This document shows, piece by piece, positions 35,655-44,858 of a stretch of DNA of 64,000 nt. Positions within the stretch are counted from its first letter, which is position 1, and each line of letters starts with the position of its first letter. The notes under the pieces are model-generated. The model was not told the DNA's origin and searched no databases. It was given only the letters and a program-made list of their open reading frames with translations. Source of the stretch: an uncultured Christensenella sp. (GTDB lineage: Bacteria; Bacillota; Clostridia; Christensenellales; CAG-917); contig CAJTNO010000001.1 in NCBI GenBank assembly GCA_910577815.1, positions 511,008-575,007 of the forward strand, in the 5' to 3' direction. Made by a program: the position numbers and the translations under genes.

Positions 35655-35759
35655 ATTTTTACGGAATTATATCCGTCTTAACACTTTTGTTTACTTTGCA
35701 TATTATGACATAATGCAACATTAAAAACCCGTAAAGCGAGCGGAGCGGTTCGTTTTCTA

Positions 35760-35788
35760 TTGATTTTTCCAAACATTGGTAGTATAAT
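35760..35788 (+). promoter_or_regulatory. Promoter of rpiB and the ntp operon
   Basis: TTGATT (35760-35765), 17 bases, TATAAT (35783-35788). AGGAG (35803-35807) lies seven bases before the rpiB ATG at 35815. Confidence 0.75.
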
Positions 35789-35814
35789 TCTATAAAAGGT
35801 TTAGGAGAATGGCT

Positions 35815-36261
35815 ATGACAAAGGTTGCTGTCGGCTGCGACCACGGCGGTTTTATACTTAAGGAAAGCGTAGTTTCAACGCTCGAGCGTCTCGGCGCGGA
35901 GGTGGTGGACCTCGGATGTTATGACGAAAGCTCGGTCGATTATCCCGTCTACGGCGAAAAGGTTGCAAGGTCCGTAGCTTCCGGCGAATGCACTCTCGGC
36001 GTAATTATGTGCGGAACGGGCATAGGCATTTCCATTGCCGCAAACAAGGTGAGAGGAGTGCGCGCCGCCGTAGTTACCAACACTTATATGGCTAAGCTTA
36101 CCAAAAACCACAATAACGCCAATATCATTGCGCTCGGAGGCAGGGTTATTTCTCCCGACGAAGCGGCGGCGATAGTAGAGGCTTGGTATACCGCCGAATA
36201 CGAGGGCGGCAGACATCAAAGACGTCTGGATATGATATCCGCGATAGAAGGGGATAAATAG
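35815..36261 (+). CDS. rpiB: Ribose-5-phosphate isomerase B
   Basis: RpiB interconverts ribose 5-phosphate and ribulose 5-phosphate in the pentose phosphate pathway. The 148-residue protein starts MTKVAVGCDHGG with the phosphate-binding DH pair, and has the catalytic Cys66 in IMCGTGIGIS and the NNANIIALGGR segment. The ATG at 35815 is preferred over 35809, which would leave only one base after AGGAG. The ATPase operon starts two bases after its stop, so it shares their promoter. A related allose/galactose-phosphate isomerase activity is possible in this family. Confidence 0.93.
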   Translation: MTKVAVGCDHGGFILKESVVSTLERLGAEVVDLGCYDESSVDYPVYGEKVARSVASGECTLGVIMCGTGIGISIAANKVRGVRAAVVTNTYMAKLTKNHNNANIIALGGRVISPDEAAAIVEAWYTAEYEGGRHQRRLDMISAIEGDK

Positions 36262-36262
36262 T

Positions 36263-36586
36263 ATGATTGATACTGTGCTTAAGGAAGTGCGCGAGGCTGA
36301 GGAAAAAGCGGAGCTTATGCAAAAGCAGGCCTATCAGCGCGGCAAGGATATAGTGCTTAAAGCCGAAGCGGAGGCGGAGGCTCAAAAAAAATCAACCGTG
36401 AAGGAATGCAAGGAGGAGAGATTATCCGCACTTGCGGAGGCGCGCAAGCGCGCGTCGGAGCGCGCTCAGTCCATTCTCGACAAAGGCGCGGAGGACGCAA
36501 ACTTTCTTGCGGATGAAAAGAACTCCGCAGTGGAGGACAGCGCGGATAAGGTGGTTGAAATACTGCTTAAAAAATATATTGACTGA
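36263..36586 (+). CDS. ntpF: V/A-type ATPase peripheral stalk subunit (H/G, NtpF-like)
   Basis: This 107-residue protein is a single long charged coiled coil (AEEKAELMQKQAYQRGKD onwards) with a short hydrophobic end, VVEILLKKYID. Its size and its place before subunit I match NtpF/AhaH, which with subunit E forms the peripheral stalks holding A3B3 against rotation. GGGG lies upstream of the ATG. It is the first of nine ATPase genes in the order F-I-K-E-C-G-A-B-D known from Enterococcus hirae. Confidence 0.85.
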   Translation: MIDTVLKEVREAEEKAELMQKQAYQRGKDIVLKAEAEAEAQKKSTVKECKEERLSALAEARKRASERAQSILDKGAEDANFLADEKNSAVEDSADKVVEILLKKYID

Positions 36587-36601
36587 CTCGGTTAGGCTGA
36601 A

Positions 36602-38635
36602 ATGATTGTTGAAATGAAAAAGCTGGTGCTTATCGGGCATCGCAAGGAAAGAAAAAAATTGTTCGAGGCACTCCACAAGACCAAAAACGTGGAGATTGCC
36701 AAAACGCGCGACATCGAAAATACCGCGCGTCTTGACAATTCGCTATCTTCCGAAAAGATAAACGCCGATATAGCCAGAATAAAATTTGCATTTGACTTTC
36801 TGAGGGAGCAGAAGCGCATCGCCGAGGCTCTTGCAAAAAAGACTGAAAAGACGGAATATCCTTATGTTTTTACTCCTATAAAGACTCCGTCGCTAAGCTA
36901 TATGGCAACGCTCGGCTACGACCAGTTTGAGGAGGTAGGCAGCCGCGAGGTTGAGCTTATGGCTAACGTCGCCGACCTCGAGGATATTGCTGCGCGCCTT
37001 AAGGAGATTGCTCAGCAAAAGGGCAAGCTGCAGGCGGAAATCCAAATTCATAAGCTTTACGAGGGCTTAAATCAACCCTACTCCTATTATAAAAATACCG
37101 AAAAGACTGCCGTTGTGCTCGGAGGCGTTCCGTCTCAGCGCACGCAGGAGCTGCTTAAATACGGCGAGGACAACGAGCTTGTAGACATCAGCCTTGTCGG
37201 CGAGCCGCTAAAGCTTCAGCCGTTTATCGCGGTTGCGCATAACGAGGTCGCCGAGCAGATGAGGGCGCATTTGCAATCGTTGGATTTTACCGCTATGGAC
37301 TGCGGTATGGAGCGCACTCCGAAGCAGCGCATAGAGGACATAGAGGACGAAATTTACGACCTTGATATGGAGTCGCAGGAGCTTACTACCCGCGCGCTCG
37401 TCAAGGAGATGTTTGTTGCGGACCTGAAGGTGCTTCACGACTACTATATGGTGGAGCTGTCCACAAACCGTGCGCTTGACGGCTTTGCCACTACCAAGGA
37501 ATGCTTTGTGCTCGAGGGCTGGTATCCTGCGGATTACGAGGACGAGCTTCAGGACGTTCTCGACAACGTTTCCGACGCGCTCGTGTACGAGTTTGTATAT
37601 CCCGAGCACGATGAGGTTGTTCCCACCTACGTCAAAAACTCCGCTATGGTGGAGCCGTATCAGGACGTTACTAATATGTACAGCGTGCCGAACTACCGCA
37701 CGGATATAGACCCTAATCCGATAATGTCGATTTTCTATTTCCTGCTGTTCGGTATGATGATTGCCGACGCTGCATACGGCTTGCTGCTTGCCGTCGGCGC
37801 GTTTATCGTTTATAAAATCAAGCGCCCCGTTCCCGGCAAGGGCAGACTTCTGCTTATTATAGCTATGGGCGGCATAAGCACGGTCATATGGGGTACGCTG
37901 TTCGGCGGTTGGTTCGGGTTGGATATCAAGGGAACCTTCTTTGAAAGTATGCAGGTTTTAAATCCGCTGGAGGGTAACAGTCCGCTTATACTTCTCGGCA
38001 TATCCTTCGGACTTGGATTTATCCATATATTGGTGGGAATGCTGCTTAACGCAATAAAGCTTATACGCCGAGGAAAGGTGCTTGACGCACTCTGCGAGGT
38101 CGGTACCTGGTATCTCATCTTTGCGGGCGTTATAATATTGGTTGTCGGCTTGCTGTTTGCAAAGGGAATACCTGCAATCAAGTACGTGGGCATAGGAATT
38201 GCCTGCCTCGGAGCGTTCCTGCTTGTGCTTTCCGGTATACGCGGTAAGAAGGGCGCAAAAAAAATTCTCGGATTCTTCAGCGGTTTTGCGAAGCTGTACG
38301 ACGGTGTAAATATCGTATCAGACGTGCTGTCCTATGCGCGACTGTTCGGACTCGGACTGTCGGGAAGCGTCGTAGCGTTGGTTGTCAATCAGATTTGCAG
38401 CGTCGTTATCGGATTTTTCCCCGCAAACGTCGCGGCAATAGGATATATATTCTGCGTGCCGATTTTCATTGTCGGTCACATATTCAATATTGCAATCTCC
38501 ACGCTTGGCGCGTACGTGCATAATTGCAGGCTGCAATACATCGAATTCTACGGGAAATTCTACGAGGGCGGCGGTCACGCGTTTATGCCCTACGGAACAA
38601 ATACAAAATACACTTATCTCGATATGAGGAGGTAA
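36602..38635 (+). CDS. ntpI: V/A-type ATPase subunit I
   Basis: The 677-residue membrane stator (subunit a homologue) provides the half-channels for ion entry and exit. Residues 1 to about 365 are cytosolic and rich in helices and coiled coil, starting MKKLVLIGHRKERKKLFEAL. About seven or eight membrane segments follow from PIMSIFYFLLFGMMIADAAYG, including the YARLFGLGLSGSVVA segment with the essential arginine and the terminal HNCRLQYIEFYGKFYEGGG. The length is typical. Only AGGCTG precedes the ATG. Confidence 0.94.
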   Translation: MIVEMKKLVLIGHRKERKKLFEALHKTKNVEIAKTRDIENTARLDNSLSSEKINADIARIKFAFDFLREQKRIAEALAKKTEKTEYPYVFTPIKTPSLSYMATLGYDQFEEVGSREVELMANVADLEDIAARLKEIAQQKGKLQAEIQIHKLYEGLNQPYSYYKNTEKTAVVLGGVPSQRTQELLKYGEDNELVDISLVGEPLKLQPFIAVAHNEVAEQMRAHLQSLDFTAMDCGMERTPKQRIEDIEDEIYDLDMESQELTTRALVKEMFVADLKVLHDYYMVELSTNRALDGFATTKECFVLEGWYPADYEDELQDVLDNVSDALVYEFVYPEHDEVVPTYVKNSAMVEPYQDVTNMYSVPNYRTDIDPNPIMSIFYFLLFGMMIADAAYGLLLAVGAFIVYKIKRPVPGKGRLLLIIAMGGISTVIWGTLFGGWFGLDIKGTFFESMQVLNPLEGNSPLILLGISFGLGFIHILVGMLLNAIKLIRRGKVLDALCEVGTWYLIFAGVIILVVGLLFAKGIPAIKYVGIGIACLGAFLLVLSGIRGKKGAKKILGFFSGFAKLYDGVNIVSDVLSYARLFGLGLSGSVVALVVNQICSVVIGFFPANVAAIGYIFCVPIFIVGHIFNIAISTLGAYVHNCRLQYIEFYGKFYEGGGHAFMPYGTNTKYTYLDMRR

Positions 38636-38639
38636 CAAA

Positions 38640-39119
38640 ATGAGTATAGGTACTTTTATTGCCATTCTCGGCGCGGCTCTTGCCGCAGGTATGGCGGGTA
38701 TGGGTTCGGCAATCGGCGTCGGTATTGCGGGTAAAGCCGCTGCGGGCGTTACGAGCGAGGACCCCGATAAGTTTTCCAAATGCCTGGTTATGCAGCTTTT
38801 GCCGGGTACGCAGGGCATCTACGGCTTGTTGGTCGCATTCTTGGTTTTCGTCAAGATTGAAATGTTTAGTGGTATTAAGGCTCTCGATTTAGGTTCAGGA
38901 CTGTCCTTGTTTGCCGCCTGCTTGCCTATGGCTATCGTCGGACTTGTGTCCGCGCTCTACCAGTCCAAGGCGGCTTGCAGCGGTATCGCTATGATTGCAA
39001 AGCGTCCCGAGGAGAGCGGCAAGGCAATTATCCTTACCGTTATGGTTGAAACCTATGCGGTTCTCGCGCTGCTTGTTTCGTTGCTCGCGGTTATGATACC
39101 TGATATTAGTTTTATGTAA
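38640..39119 (+). CDS. ntpK: V/A-type ATPase rotor ring subunit K with Na+-site residues
   Basis: The 159-residue protein is a four-helix duplicated proteolipid as in E. hirae NtpK. The residues that coordinate Na+ in NtpK have counterparts here: Leu54, Thr57 and Gln58 in LLPGTQG, Gln108 in LYQSKAA, and the ion-carrying Glu137 in VMVETYA. Only the second hairpin has the acidic residue, giving one ion site per subunit. GAGGAGG precedes the ATG. The match predicts Na+ rather than H+ as the coupling ion. Confidence 0.93.
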   Translation: MSIGTFIAILGAALAAGMAGMGSAIGVGIAGKAAAGVTSEDPDKFSKCLVMQLLPGTQGIYGLLVAFLVFVKIEMFSGIKALDLGSGLSLFAACLPMAIVGLVSALYQSKAACSGIAMIAKRPEESGKAIILTVMVETYAVLALLVSLLAVMIPDISFM

Positions 39120-39120
39120 T

Positions 39121-39696
39121 ATGAGTAAGGAACACATAGTAGAAAAGATTTTGCTTGACGCAAAATTGCGCGCCAATTCCTTTGTCAAGGAGCAGACCGA
39201 TAAGGCTAACGATATACTTGCCGACGCCGCGGAGCAGTGCAAGCAGTATATCTTTGCTTTCAAGTCCGAAACGGATAAGATGGTTGCGGATATAGAGTCG
39301 CGCTCCAAAACCGTTGCGGAGCTTGACGCGAGAAAGCTTACGCTTGCCGCTAAGACAAGACTTCTCGACGAGGTGTTTAGGCGCGCCGCCGATAAGCTTG
39401 CTTCTCTTGGCAAGGATGAGTGCAGAGCTTTGCTTATTGCAATGCTTCGCTCGGCAGCCGAGGACGGCGACGTCATAACCGTAGGCAAAAGACAAAGGGA
39501 TTGTCTTAACGACGGCGATGTTGCGCAGGTGGCGGGCGATATGGGCATAACGCTTACGCTTGCAAAGATTTCGGGCGATTTCGACGGTATGATTTTAAGC
39601 GGCAACGGAGTGGATAAAAACCTCACATTCGAGGTGGAAATCGCGCTTCTCCGCGAGGAATTGGAAACGCAGATAGCAAAGGAAATATTCGGCTGA
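39121..39696 (+). CDS. ntpE: V/A-type ATPase subunit E
   Basis: The 191-residue peripheral stalk subunit has a long N-terminal helix (KILLDAKLRANSFVKEQTDKAND onwards) and a C-terminal mixed domain ending in EIALLREELETQIAKEIFG, typical of subunit E. It starts one base after the ntpK stop, with no gap for separate transcription signals. It would pair with the NtpF-like protein encoded at 36263. Confidence 0.88.
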   Translation: MSKEHIVEKILLDAKLRANSFVKEQTDKANDILADAAEQCKQYIFAFKSETDKMVADIESRSKTVAELDARKLTLAAKTRLLDEVFRRAADKLASLGKDECRALLIAMLRSAAEDGDVITVGKRQRDCLNDGDVAQVAGDMGITLTLAKISGDFDGMILSGNGVDKNLTFEVEIALLREELETQIAKEIFG

Positions 39697-39697
39697 T

Positions 39698-40663
39698 ATG
39701 TCTGATAAATTCGTATACCAAAACGCAAGAGTAAAGAGTATGGAAAGCACGCTGTTTTCATCGCAATCGGTGGGAAGGCTGCTTGACTGTACCTCTACCG
39801 ACGCCGCGTTTAAGGCTCTTACCGATATGGGCTTCGGCTCGGGCGCGTCGGTTGCAGACGGCAATTTCGACGCTCTGTTCGGAGTGGAGGAGGCTCGCGC
39901 GGCTGAATTCCTTAGGGAGTTCAACGCAGACGGCGCGCTTGACGTGTTTTTGGCGGAATACGACTTTTTAAATCTGAAGACCGCGTTTAAAAGCAGTATT
40001 ACGGGTAAGAAGCCTACGGAAGCTCCAAACGGCAGTTATGAGTTTGACGAGATAAAGGGCTGGCTTGCACAGGATGCAAAAACCGACGTTCCCGCGCATT
40101 TCGTGAGCGCGGTAAGCGAGCTTAAAAGCCTTGCTCAGTCGGAAACGGTATCTCCGCACAAGGCGGACTGTATCGTTGATAAGGCGTTGTATGCCTATAT
40201 CTTTTCTACCTTAAAGAAAAGCGCAAGGCTCGAAAGACGTTATTTCACGATTAAAGCGGACTGCGCTAATATCGGCGCGTTTTTGAGATGTAAGCGCTTG
40301 GGACTTTCTAAGGCATATTTCATCGAAGGCTTTATAGAGGGCGGAGAGCTTGATTTTCTGCCGTCCATATATGACGCGTCTCTTGACGCGCTGAAGGAAA
40401 AGTGCAAGCGTACGGAGTACGGAGATTGGGTGATTAAAGCAGTGGACGACGGAAATCTCGTGGGCTTCGAGGTCGCGGTGGACGACGCTCTGCTTAAGCT
40501 GTTCAAGGACGAGAAGAACGACCTGTTCGGCATTGCGCCGATTGTCGCGTTCTATCTTACCAAGGTTACTCAGATACGCGTTGCAAAGCTTGCGGTCGCC
40601 GGCATCAAAAACGGCGTGGACCAGGCAAAAATAAAGGAAAGGATGCGTGAACTGTATGCGTGA
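39698..40663 (+). CDS. ntpC: V/A-type ATPase subunit C
   Basis: The 321-residue helical subunit C (yeast d homologue) is the funnel linking the central stalk to the rotor ring. Recognisable segments are YQNARVKSMESTLFSSQSVGRLLD at the start, FLAEYDFLNLKTAFKS and the C-terminal FGIAPIVAFYLTKVTQIRVAK. It starts one base after ntpE and overlaps ntpG by eight bases. Confidence 0.9.
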   Translation: MSDKFVYQNARVKSMESTLFSSQSVGRLLDCTSTDAAFKALTDMGFGSGASVADGNFDALFGVEEARAAEFLREFNADGALDVFLAEYDFLNLKTAFKSSITGKKPTEAPNGSYEFDEIKGWLAQDAKTDVPAHFVSAVSELKSLAQSETVSPHKADCIVDKALYAYIFSTLKKSARLERRYFTIKADCANIGAFLRCKRLGLSKAYFIEGFIEGGELDFLPSIYDASLDALKEKCKRTEYGDWVIKAVDDGNLVGFEVAVDDALLKLFKDEKNDLFGIAPIVAFYLTKVTQIRVAKLAVAGIKNGVDQAKIKERMRELYA

Positions 40664-40985
40664 GGGGGCAATCGCGGTAGTAGGCGATAAGGATTCCGTA
40701 CTGGCGTTCAAGGCTATCGGCGTTGACGTCTTTCCCGTAGAGGGCGAAATTCAGGCAAGGGAAACCGTGCATACTCTGGCGCGCAGCTATTCCGTTATAT
40801 TCGTAACAGAAAAGGTGGCTGTCGCCGCGGATATGTATATAAAAAGATATAAATCCCGCGCGTATCCCGTTATAGTACCCATTCCGTCCGCCGAGGGCAG
40901 TATGAATCTGGGACTTAAGGGCATTGACGCCAACGTTGAAAAGGCGATAGGCGCAAACGTGTTTATCGACAGCAAAGAGGACTAA
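40656..40985 (+). CDS. ntpG: V/A-type ATPase subunit F (NtpG)
   Basis: The 109-residue central-stalk subunit has the family pattern IAVVGDKDSVLAFKAIGVDVFPV followed by YSVIFVTEKVA and PVIVPIPSAEGS. With subunit D it forms the rotating shaft. ATG 40656 is chosen inside the end of ntpC; a GTG nine bases earlier is possible. The ntpA ATG follows after one base. Confidence 0.9.
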   Translation: MREGAIAVVGDKDSVLAFKAIGVDVFPVEGEIQARETVHTLARSYSVIFVTEKVAVAADMYIKRYKSRAYPVIVPIPSAEGSMNLGLKGIDANVEKAIGANVFIDSKED

Positions 40986-40986
40986 T

Positions 40987-42753
40987 ATGAAAACAGGAAA
41001 AATCGTAAAGGTATCAGGTCCGCTCATCGTCGCGGAGGGTATGGCGGAGAGCAAGATGTTCGACGTCGTTCAGGTGAGCGATAAAAAGCTCATAGGCGAG
41101 ATTATCGAGTTGAGAGGAGATAAAGCCTCAATTCAGGTGTACGAGGAAACGAGCGGTCTCGGTCCCGGCGAGGACGTCGTGTCTACGGGAGAACCGCTGT
41201 CCGTCGAACTCGGTCCGGGACTTATAGAGGGCATTTACGACGGAATTCAACGTCCGCTTGCAAAGCTCAAGGAGATGGCGGGCGACCGTATCGAACGCGG
41301 AGTTTATCTCCCCGCGGTTGACCACTCCAAGCTTTGGGAGTTTACTCCGTGTATCGCGGTAGGCTCGCAGGTAGAGCCGGGCTGCGTTATCGGTACAGTA
41401 AAAGAAAATATACTTATTACGCATAAGATTATGATACCGTTCGGTGTCAGCGGCGTCATAAAGGAAATAAAGAGAGGCGAATTTACCGTCGACGATACTA
41501 TAGCGGTGGTCGCTACCGACGCAGGCGAGAGAAAAATAACTATGCTCCAAAAGTGGCCTGTGCGTAAGGGCAGACCTTATAAAGAAAAAATGTCGCCTCT
41601 TACTCCGCTAGTCACGGGACAAAGAGTTATAGATACTCTGTTTCCTATAGCAAAGGGCGGCGTTGCGGCTGTTCCCGGTCCGTTCGGAAGCGGAAAGACC
41701 GTCGTTCAGCATCAGCTTGCAAAGTGGGCGGATGCGGATATCATAGTTTACGTCGGCTGCGGCGAGCGCGGCAACGAGATGACGGACGTACTGAACGAGT
41801 TCCCCGCGCTTATCGACCCGCGCAGCGGTCAACCGCTTATGAAGCGTACGGTGCTTATCGCAAATACCTCGGATATGCCCGTTGCGGCGCGCGAGGCGTC
41901 TATATATACGGGTATAACCATTGCGGAATATTTCAGAGATATGGGCTATTCGGTGGCAATTATGGCGGATTCCACGTCGCGCTGGGCGGAGGCTCTGCGC
42001 GAAATGTCGGGACGTCTCGAGGAGATGCCCGGCGAGGAGGGCTATCCCGCATATCTCAGCTCCCGTCTTGCGGAGTTCTACGAGCGCGCGGGTATGGTTA
42101 AGGTTCTCGGACAGGAGGACGTTACGGGTTCCATTACCGCAATCGGCGCGGTTTCGCCTCCCGGCGGTGACCTCTCAGAGCCTGTTGCGCAGGCTACGCT
42201 GAGAATTGTAAAGGTTTTCTGGGGCTTGAGCGCTTCGCTTGCGTACAAGCGTCACTTCCCCGCAGTGGACTGGATTGCAAGCTATTCGCTTTACGCCGAC
42301 AGGCTTGGCGAATGGTACGGCGAAAACGTAGGCGAGGAATGGCTCGCTCTGCGCGCGGCGTGTATGCGCATCCTGCAGGAGGAGGCTCAGCTTGACGAAA
42401 TTGTACGTCTGGTAGGTATGGACGCGCTTTCTCCCGCAAACAGACTGACTATGGAAACGGCTAAGTCTATCCGAGAGGATTATTTGCATCAAAACGCATT
42501 CCACGAGGTTGATACGTACACCTCGCTCGATAAACAGCAGTTTATGATGAGGCTTATACTCGAGTTCGACCGCCTTGCAGGCGACGCGCTCGACCAAAAC
42601 GTGGATATCGAGGATATCCTCGAGCTTCCCGTAAGAGAGCAGATAGGCAGAGCTAAATATATCCCCGAAACGGAAATGGGCAGGTTTGACGAAATCCTGC
42701 TTGAAATCAAGAAGGAAATGTCCGAGCTGGTCGGCGATAGGGAGGAATTCTGA
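40987..42753 (+). CDS. ntpA: V/A-type ATPase catalytic subunit A
   Basis: The 588-residue catalytic subunit binds and hydrolyses or makes ATP. The Walker A motif GPFGSGKTV is near residue 232, the catalytic glutamate lies in GCGERGNEM, and SRWAEALREMSGRLEEMPGEEGYPAYL follows. The long insertion between the N-terminal barrel and the P-loop (HKIMIPFGVSGVI region) separates it from F-type beta. Length is as expected. Its stop overlaps the ntpB start (TGATG). Confidence 0.96.
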   Translation: MKTGKIVKVSGPLIVAEGMAESKMFDVVQVSDKKLIGEIIELRGDKASIQVYEETSGLGPGEDVVSTGEPLSVELGPGLIEGIYDGIQRPLAKLKEMAGDRIERGVYLPAVDHSKLWEFTPCIAVGSQVEPGCVIGTVKENILITHKIMIPFGVSGVIKEIKRGEFTVDDTIAVVATDAGERKITMLQKWPVRKGRPYKEKMSPLTPLVTGQRVIDTLFPIAKGGVAAVPGPFGSGKTVVQHQLAKWADADIIVYVGCGERGNEMTDVLNEFPALIDPRSGQPLMKRTVLIANTSDMPVAAREASIYTGITIAEYFRDMGYSVAIMADSTSRWAEALREMSGRLEEMPGEEGYPAYLSSRLAEFYERAGMVKVLGQEDVTGSITAIGAVSPPGGDLSEPVAQATLRIVKVFWGLSASLAYKRHFPAVDWIASYSLYADRLGEWYGENVGEEWLALRAACMRILQEEAQLDEIVRLVGMDALSPANRLTMETAKSIREDYLHQNAFHEVDTYTSLDKQQFMMRLILEFDRLAGDALDQNVDIEDILELPVREQIGRAKYIPETEMGRFDEILLEIKKEMSELVGDREEF

Positions 42754-44132
42754 TGCTTAAAGAATACAATACCATAAGAGAAATAGTCGGACCGCTTATG
42801 CTTGTGGACGGTGTGGAGGGCGTTAAGTATAACGAGCTTGTTGAAATCCGTCAGGCAAACGGTGAAGTCCGCAGCGGCAAGGTGCTTGAAATTAACCGCG
42901 ATAAAGCACTCGTTCAGCTTTTTGAGCCTTCGCAGGGAATAAAGATGTCCACGTCAAAGGCGAGATTTTTGGGACATTGCATCGAACTCGGCGTTAGCGA
43001 GGATATGCTCGGCAGAGTTTTCGACGGAATGGGCAGACCGCGCGACGGAGGCGCGCCCATTATTCCCGAAAAGAAAATGGATATCAACGGACAGCCCATA
43101 AATCCCGTCGCGCGCGATTATCCCGACGAGTTTATTCAGACGGGCATCAGCGCTATAGACGGACTCAATACTCTTGTCCGCGGACAAAAGCTTCCCGTGT
43201 TTTCTATGTCGGGTATGCCGCACGCCGAGCTTGCCGCGCAGATTGCAAGACAGGCTAAGGTGCTTGGAAACAACGAGAAGTTTGCGGTTGTGTTTGCCGC
43301 TGTTGGCATCACCTTCGAGGAGGCCGATTTCTTTATAAACGATTTCAGAAAGACGGGCGCAATCGAGCGCGCGGTTATGTTTATAAACCTTGCAAACGAC
43401 CCTGCGGTTGAGCGTATATCCACACCGCGTATGGCTCTCACCGCCGCGGAATATCTTGCGTTTGAAAAGGATATGCACGTCCTTGTCATCACTACCGACA
43501 TCACCAATTACGCCGAGGCATTGCGCGAGGTGTCGGCGGCGCGTAAGGAGGTTCCCGGACGTCGCGGTTATCCCGGTTATATGTATACCGACCTCGCGGG
43601 TATGTACGAGCGCGCGGGCAGAATTGTGGGCAAAAAGGGCTCTATAACTCAGATACCTATCCTCACAATGCCCGAGGACGATAAAACGCACCCCATTCCC
43701 GACCTTACGGGTTATATAACAGAGGGACAGATTATAATTTCCCGCGAGCTGTATAAAAAGGGCATAGTGCCGCCTATCGACGTTATGCCGTCGCTCTCCC
43801 GTCTTAAGGACAAGGGCATAGGCAAGGGCAAGACAAGAGAGGACCACGCCGATACTATGAATCAGCTGTTCAGCGCATATGCGCAGGGCAAGGAGGCAAA
43901 GGAGCTAAGCTCCATTCTGGGAGACTCCGCGCTTACCGAATCGGATAAGAAATTTGCGAAATTCGCCGACGAGTTTGAAAAGCAGTACATTTCGCAGGGC
44001 TTTACCAAAAACCGTTCGATTGAAGAAACCTTGGACCTCGGCTGGAATTTGCTTAAGCTGCTTCCGAGAGGCGAGCTGAAGCGTATCCGCGACGAGTATC
44101 TCGAAAAGTATCTGGATAAGAAAGAGGGCTGA
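42753..44132 (+). CDS. ntpB: V/A-type ATPase subunit B
   Basis: The 459-residue regulatory nucleotide-binding partner of subunit A alternates with it in the hexamer. It has GISAIDGLNTLVRGQKLPVFS in place of a Walker A loop, FAAVGITFEEADFF, DITNYAEALREVSAARKEVPGRRGYPGYM and the C-terminal LPRGELKRI. The lack of a canonical P-loop is normal. It is coupled to ntpA by a TGATG overlap, and ntpD follows after four bases. Confidence 0.96.
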   Translation: MLKEYNTIREIVGPLMLVDGVEGVKYNELVEIRQANGEVRSGKVLEINRDKALVQLFEPSQGIKMSTSKARFLGHCIELGVSEDMLGRVFDGMGRPRDGGAPIIPEKKMDINGQPINPVARDYPDEFIQTGISAIDGLNTLVRGQKLPVFSMSGMPHAELAAQIARQAKVLGNNEKFAVVFAAVGITFEEADFFINDFRKTGAIERAVMFINLANDPAVERISTPRMALTAAEYLAFEKDMHVLVITTDITNYAEALREVSAARKEVPGRRGYPGYMYTDLAGMYERAGRIVGKKGSITQIPILTMPEDDKTHPIPDLTGYITEGQIIISRELYKKGIVPPIDVMPSLSRLKDKGIGKGKTREDHADTMNQLFSAYAQGKEAKELSSILGDSALTESDKKFAKFADEFEKQYISQGFTKNRSIEETLDLGWNLLKLLPRGELKRIRDEYLEKYLDKKEG

Positions 44133-44136
44133 GTAA

Positions 44137-44775
44137 ATGGCGAAACTCAACGTTAATCCGACGAGAATGGAATTGAGACGTCTTAAAACGCGTCTTAAAA
44201 CCGCCACTCGCGGACATAAATTGTTAAAGGATAAATCCGACGAAATGATACGCAGATTTATGCTTTACGTGCGTGAAAACAAGCGCTTGAGAGAGGAGGT
44301 CGAAGGCGAGCTTCAGAATGCGCTTAAAGACTTTATGCTTGCGCGCGCCGTTTCCTCCGACGCAGTCATAGAGGAGGCTATTGCGCTCCCGGGTACAAAA
44401 ATCAAGCTTGACGTATCCTCTCAAAACGTAATGAGCGTTGAAGTTCCCGTTTTCAATATCACGGGCGGAGATGTTCAGGAATTATATCCGTATTCGTTTG
44501 CATCGGTCACAGGCGAGCTTGACAGCGCGGTAGCTTCGTTGTCTACGCTTTTGCCTAAGCTTTTGAAGCTTGCGGAGGTGGAAAAGACCTGCAATATGCT
44601 TGCGGACGAGATTGAACGCAACCGCCGCAGAGTAAACGCGCTTGAATACGTTATGATACCGCAGTTTGAGGAAACCATAAAGTACATTACTATGAAGCTC
44701 GACGAGAACGAACGCGGAGCAACAACGCGCCTTATGAAGGTCAAGAGTATGCTGCAGACGCAGAACGAAGTTTAA
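44137..44775 (+). CDS. ntpD: V/A-type ATPase subunit D
   Basis: The 212-residue central shaft subunit is a long antiparallel coiled coil. It opens with the family motif LNVNPTRMELRRLKTRLKTA, followed by KLLKDKSDEM, and ends with a second long helix, RVNALEYVMIPQFEETIKYI. It is the last gene of the ATPase operon and is followed by a strong terminator. Confidence 0.94.
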   Translation: MAKLNVNPTRMELRRLKTRLKTATRGHKLLKDKSDEMIRRFMLYVRENKRLREEVEGELQNALKDFMLARAVSSDAVIEEAIALPGTKIKLDVSSQNVMSVEVPVFNITGGDVQELYPYSFASVTGELDSAVASLSTLLPKLLKLAEVEKTCNMLADEIERNRRRVNALEYVMIPQFEETIKYITMKLDENERGATTRLMKVKSMLQTQNEV

Positions 44776-44792
44776 AGTATTGTCGATTAAAT

Positions 44793-44820
44793 AAAAAATC
44801 GCGTAAAGCGCGATTTTTTT
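44793..44820 (+). terminator. Intrinsic terminator of the ntp operon
   Basis: AAAAAATCGCG (44793-44803), loop TAAAG, CGCGATTTTTT (44809-44819) with a further T. The A-rich 5' side means it could also stop convergent transcription of queH. Confidence 0.9.
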
Positions 44821-44858
44821 ATGCTCTGTTTTCAATTTTGTTTCAGTTATATAGTTTA

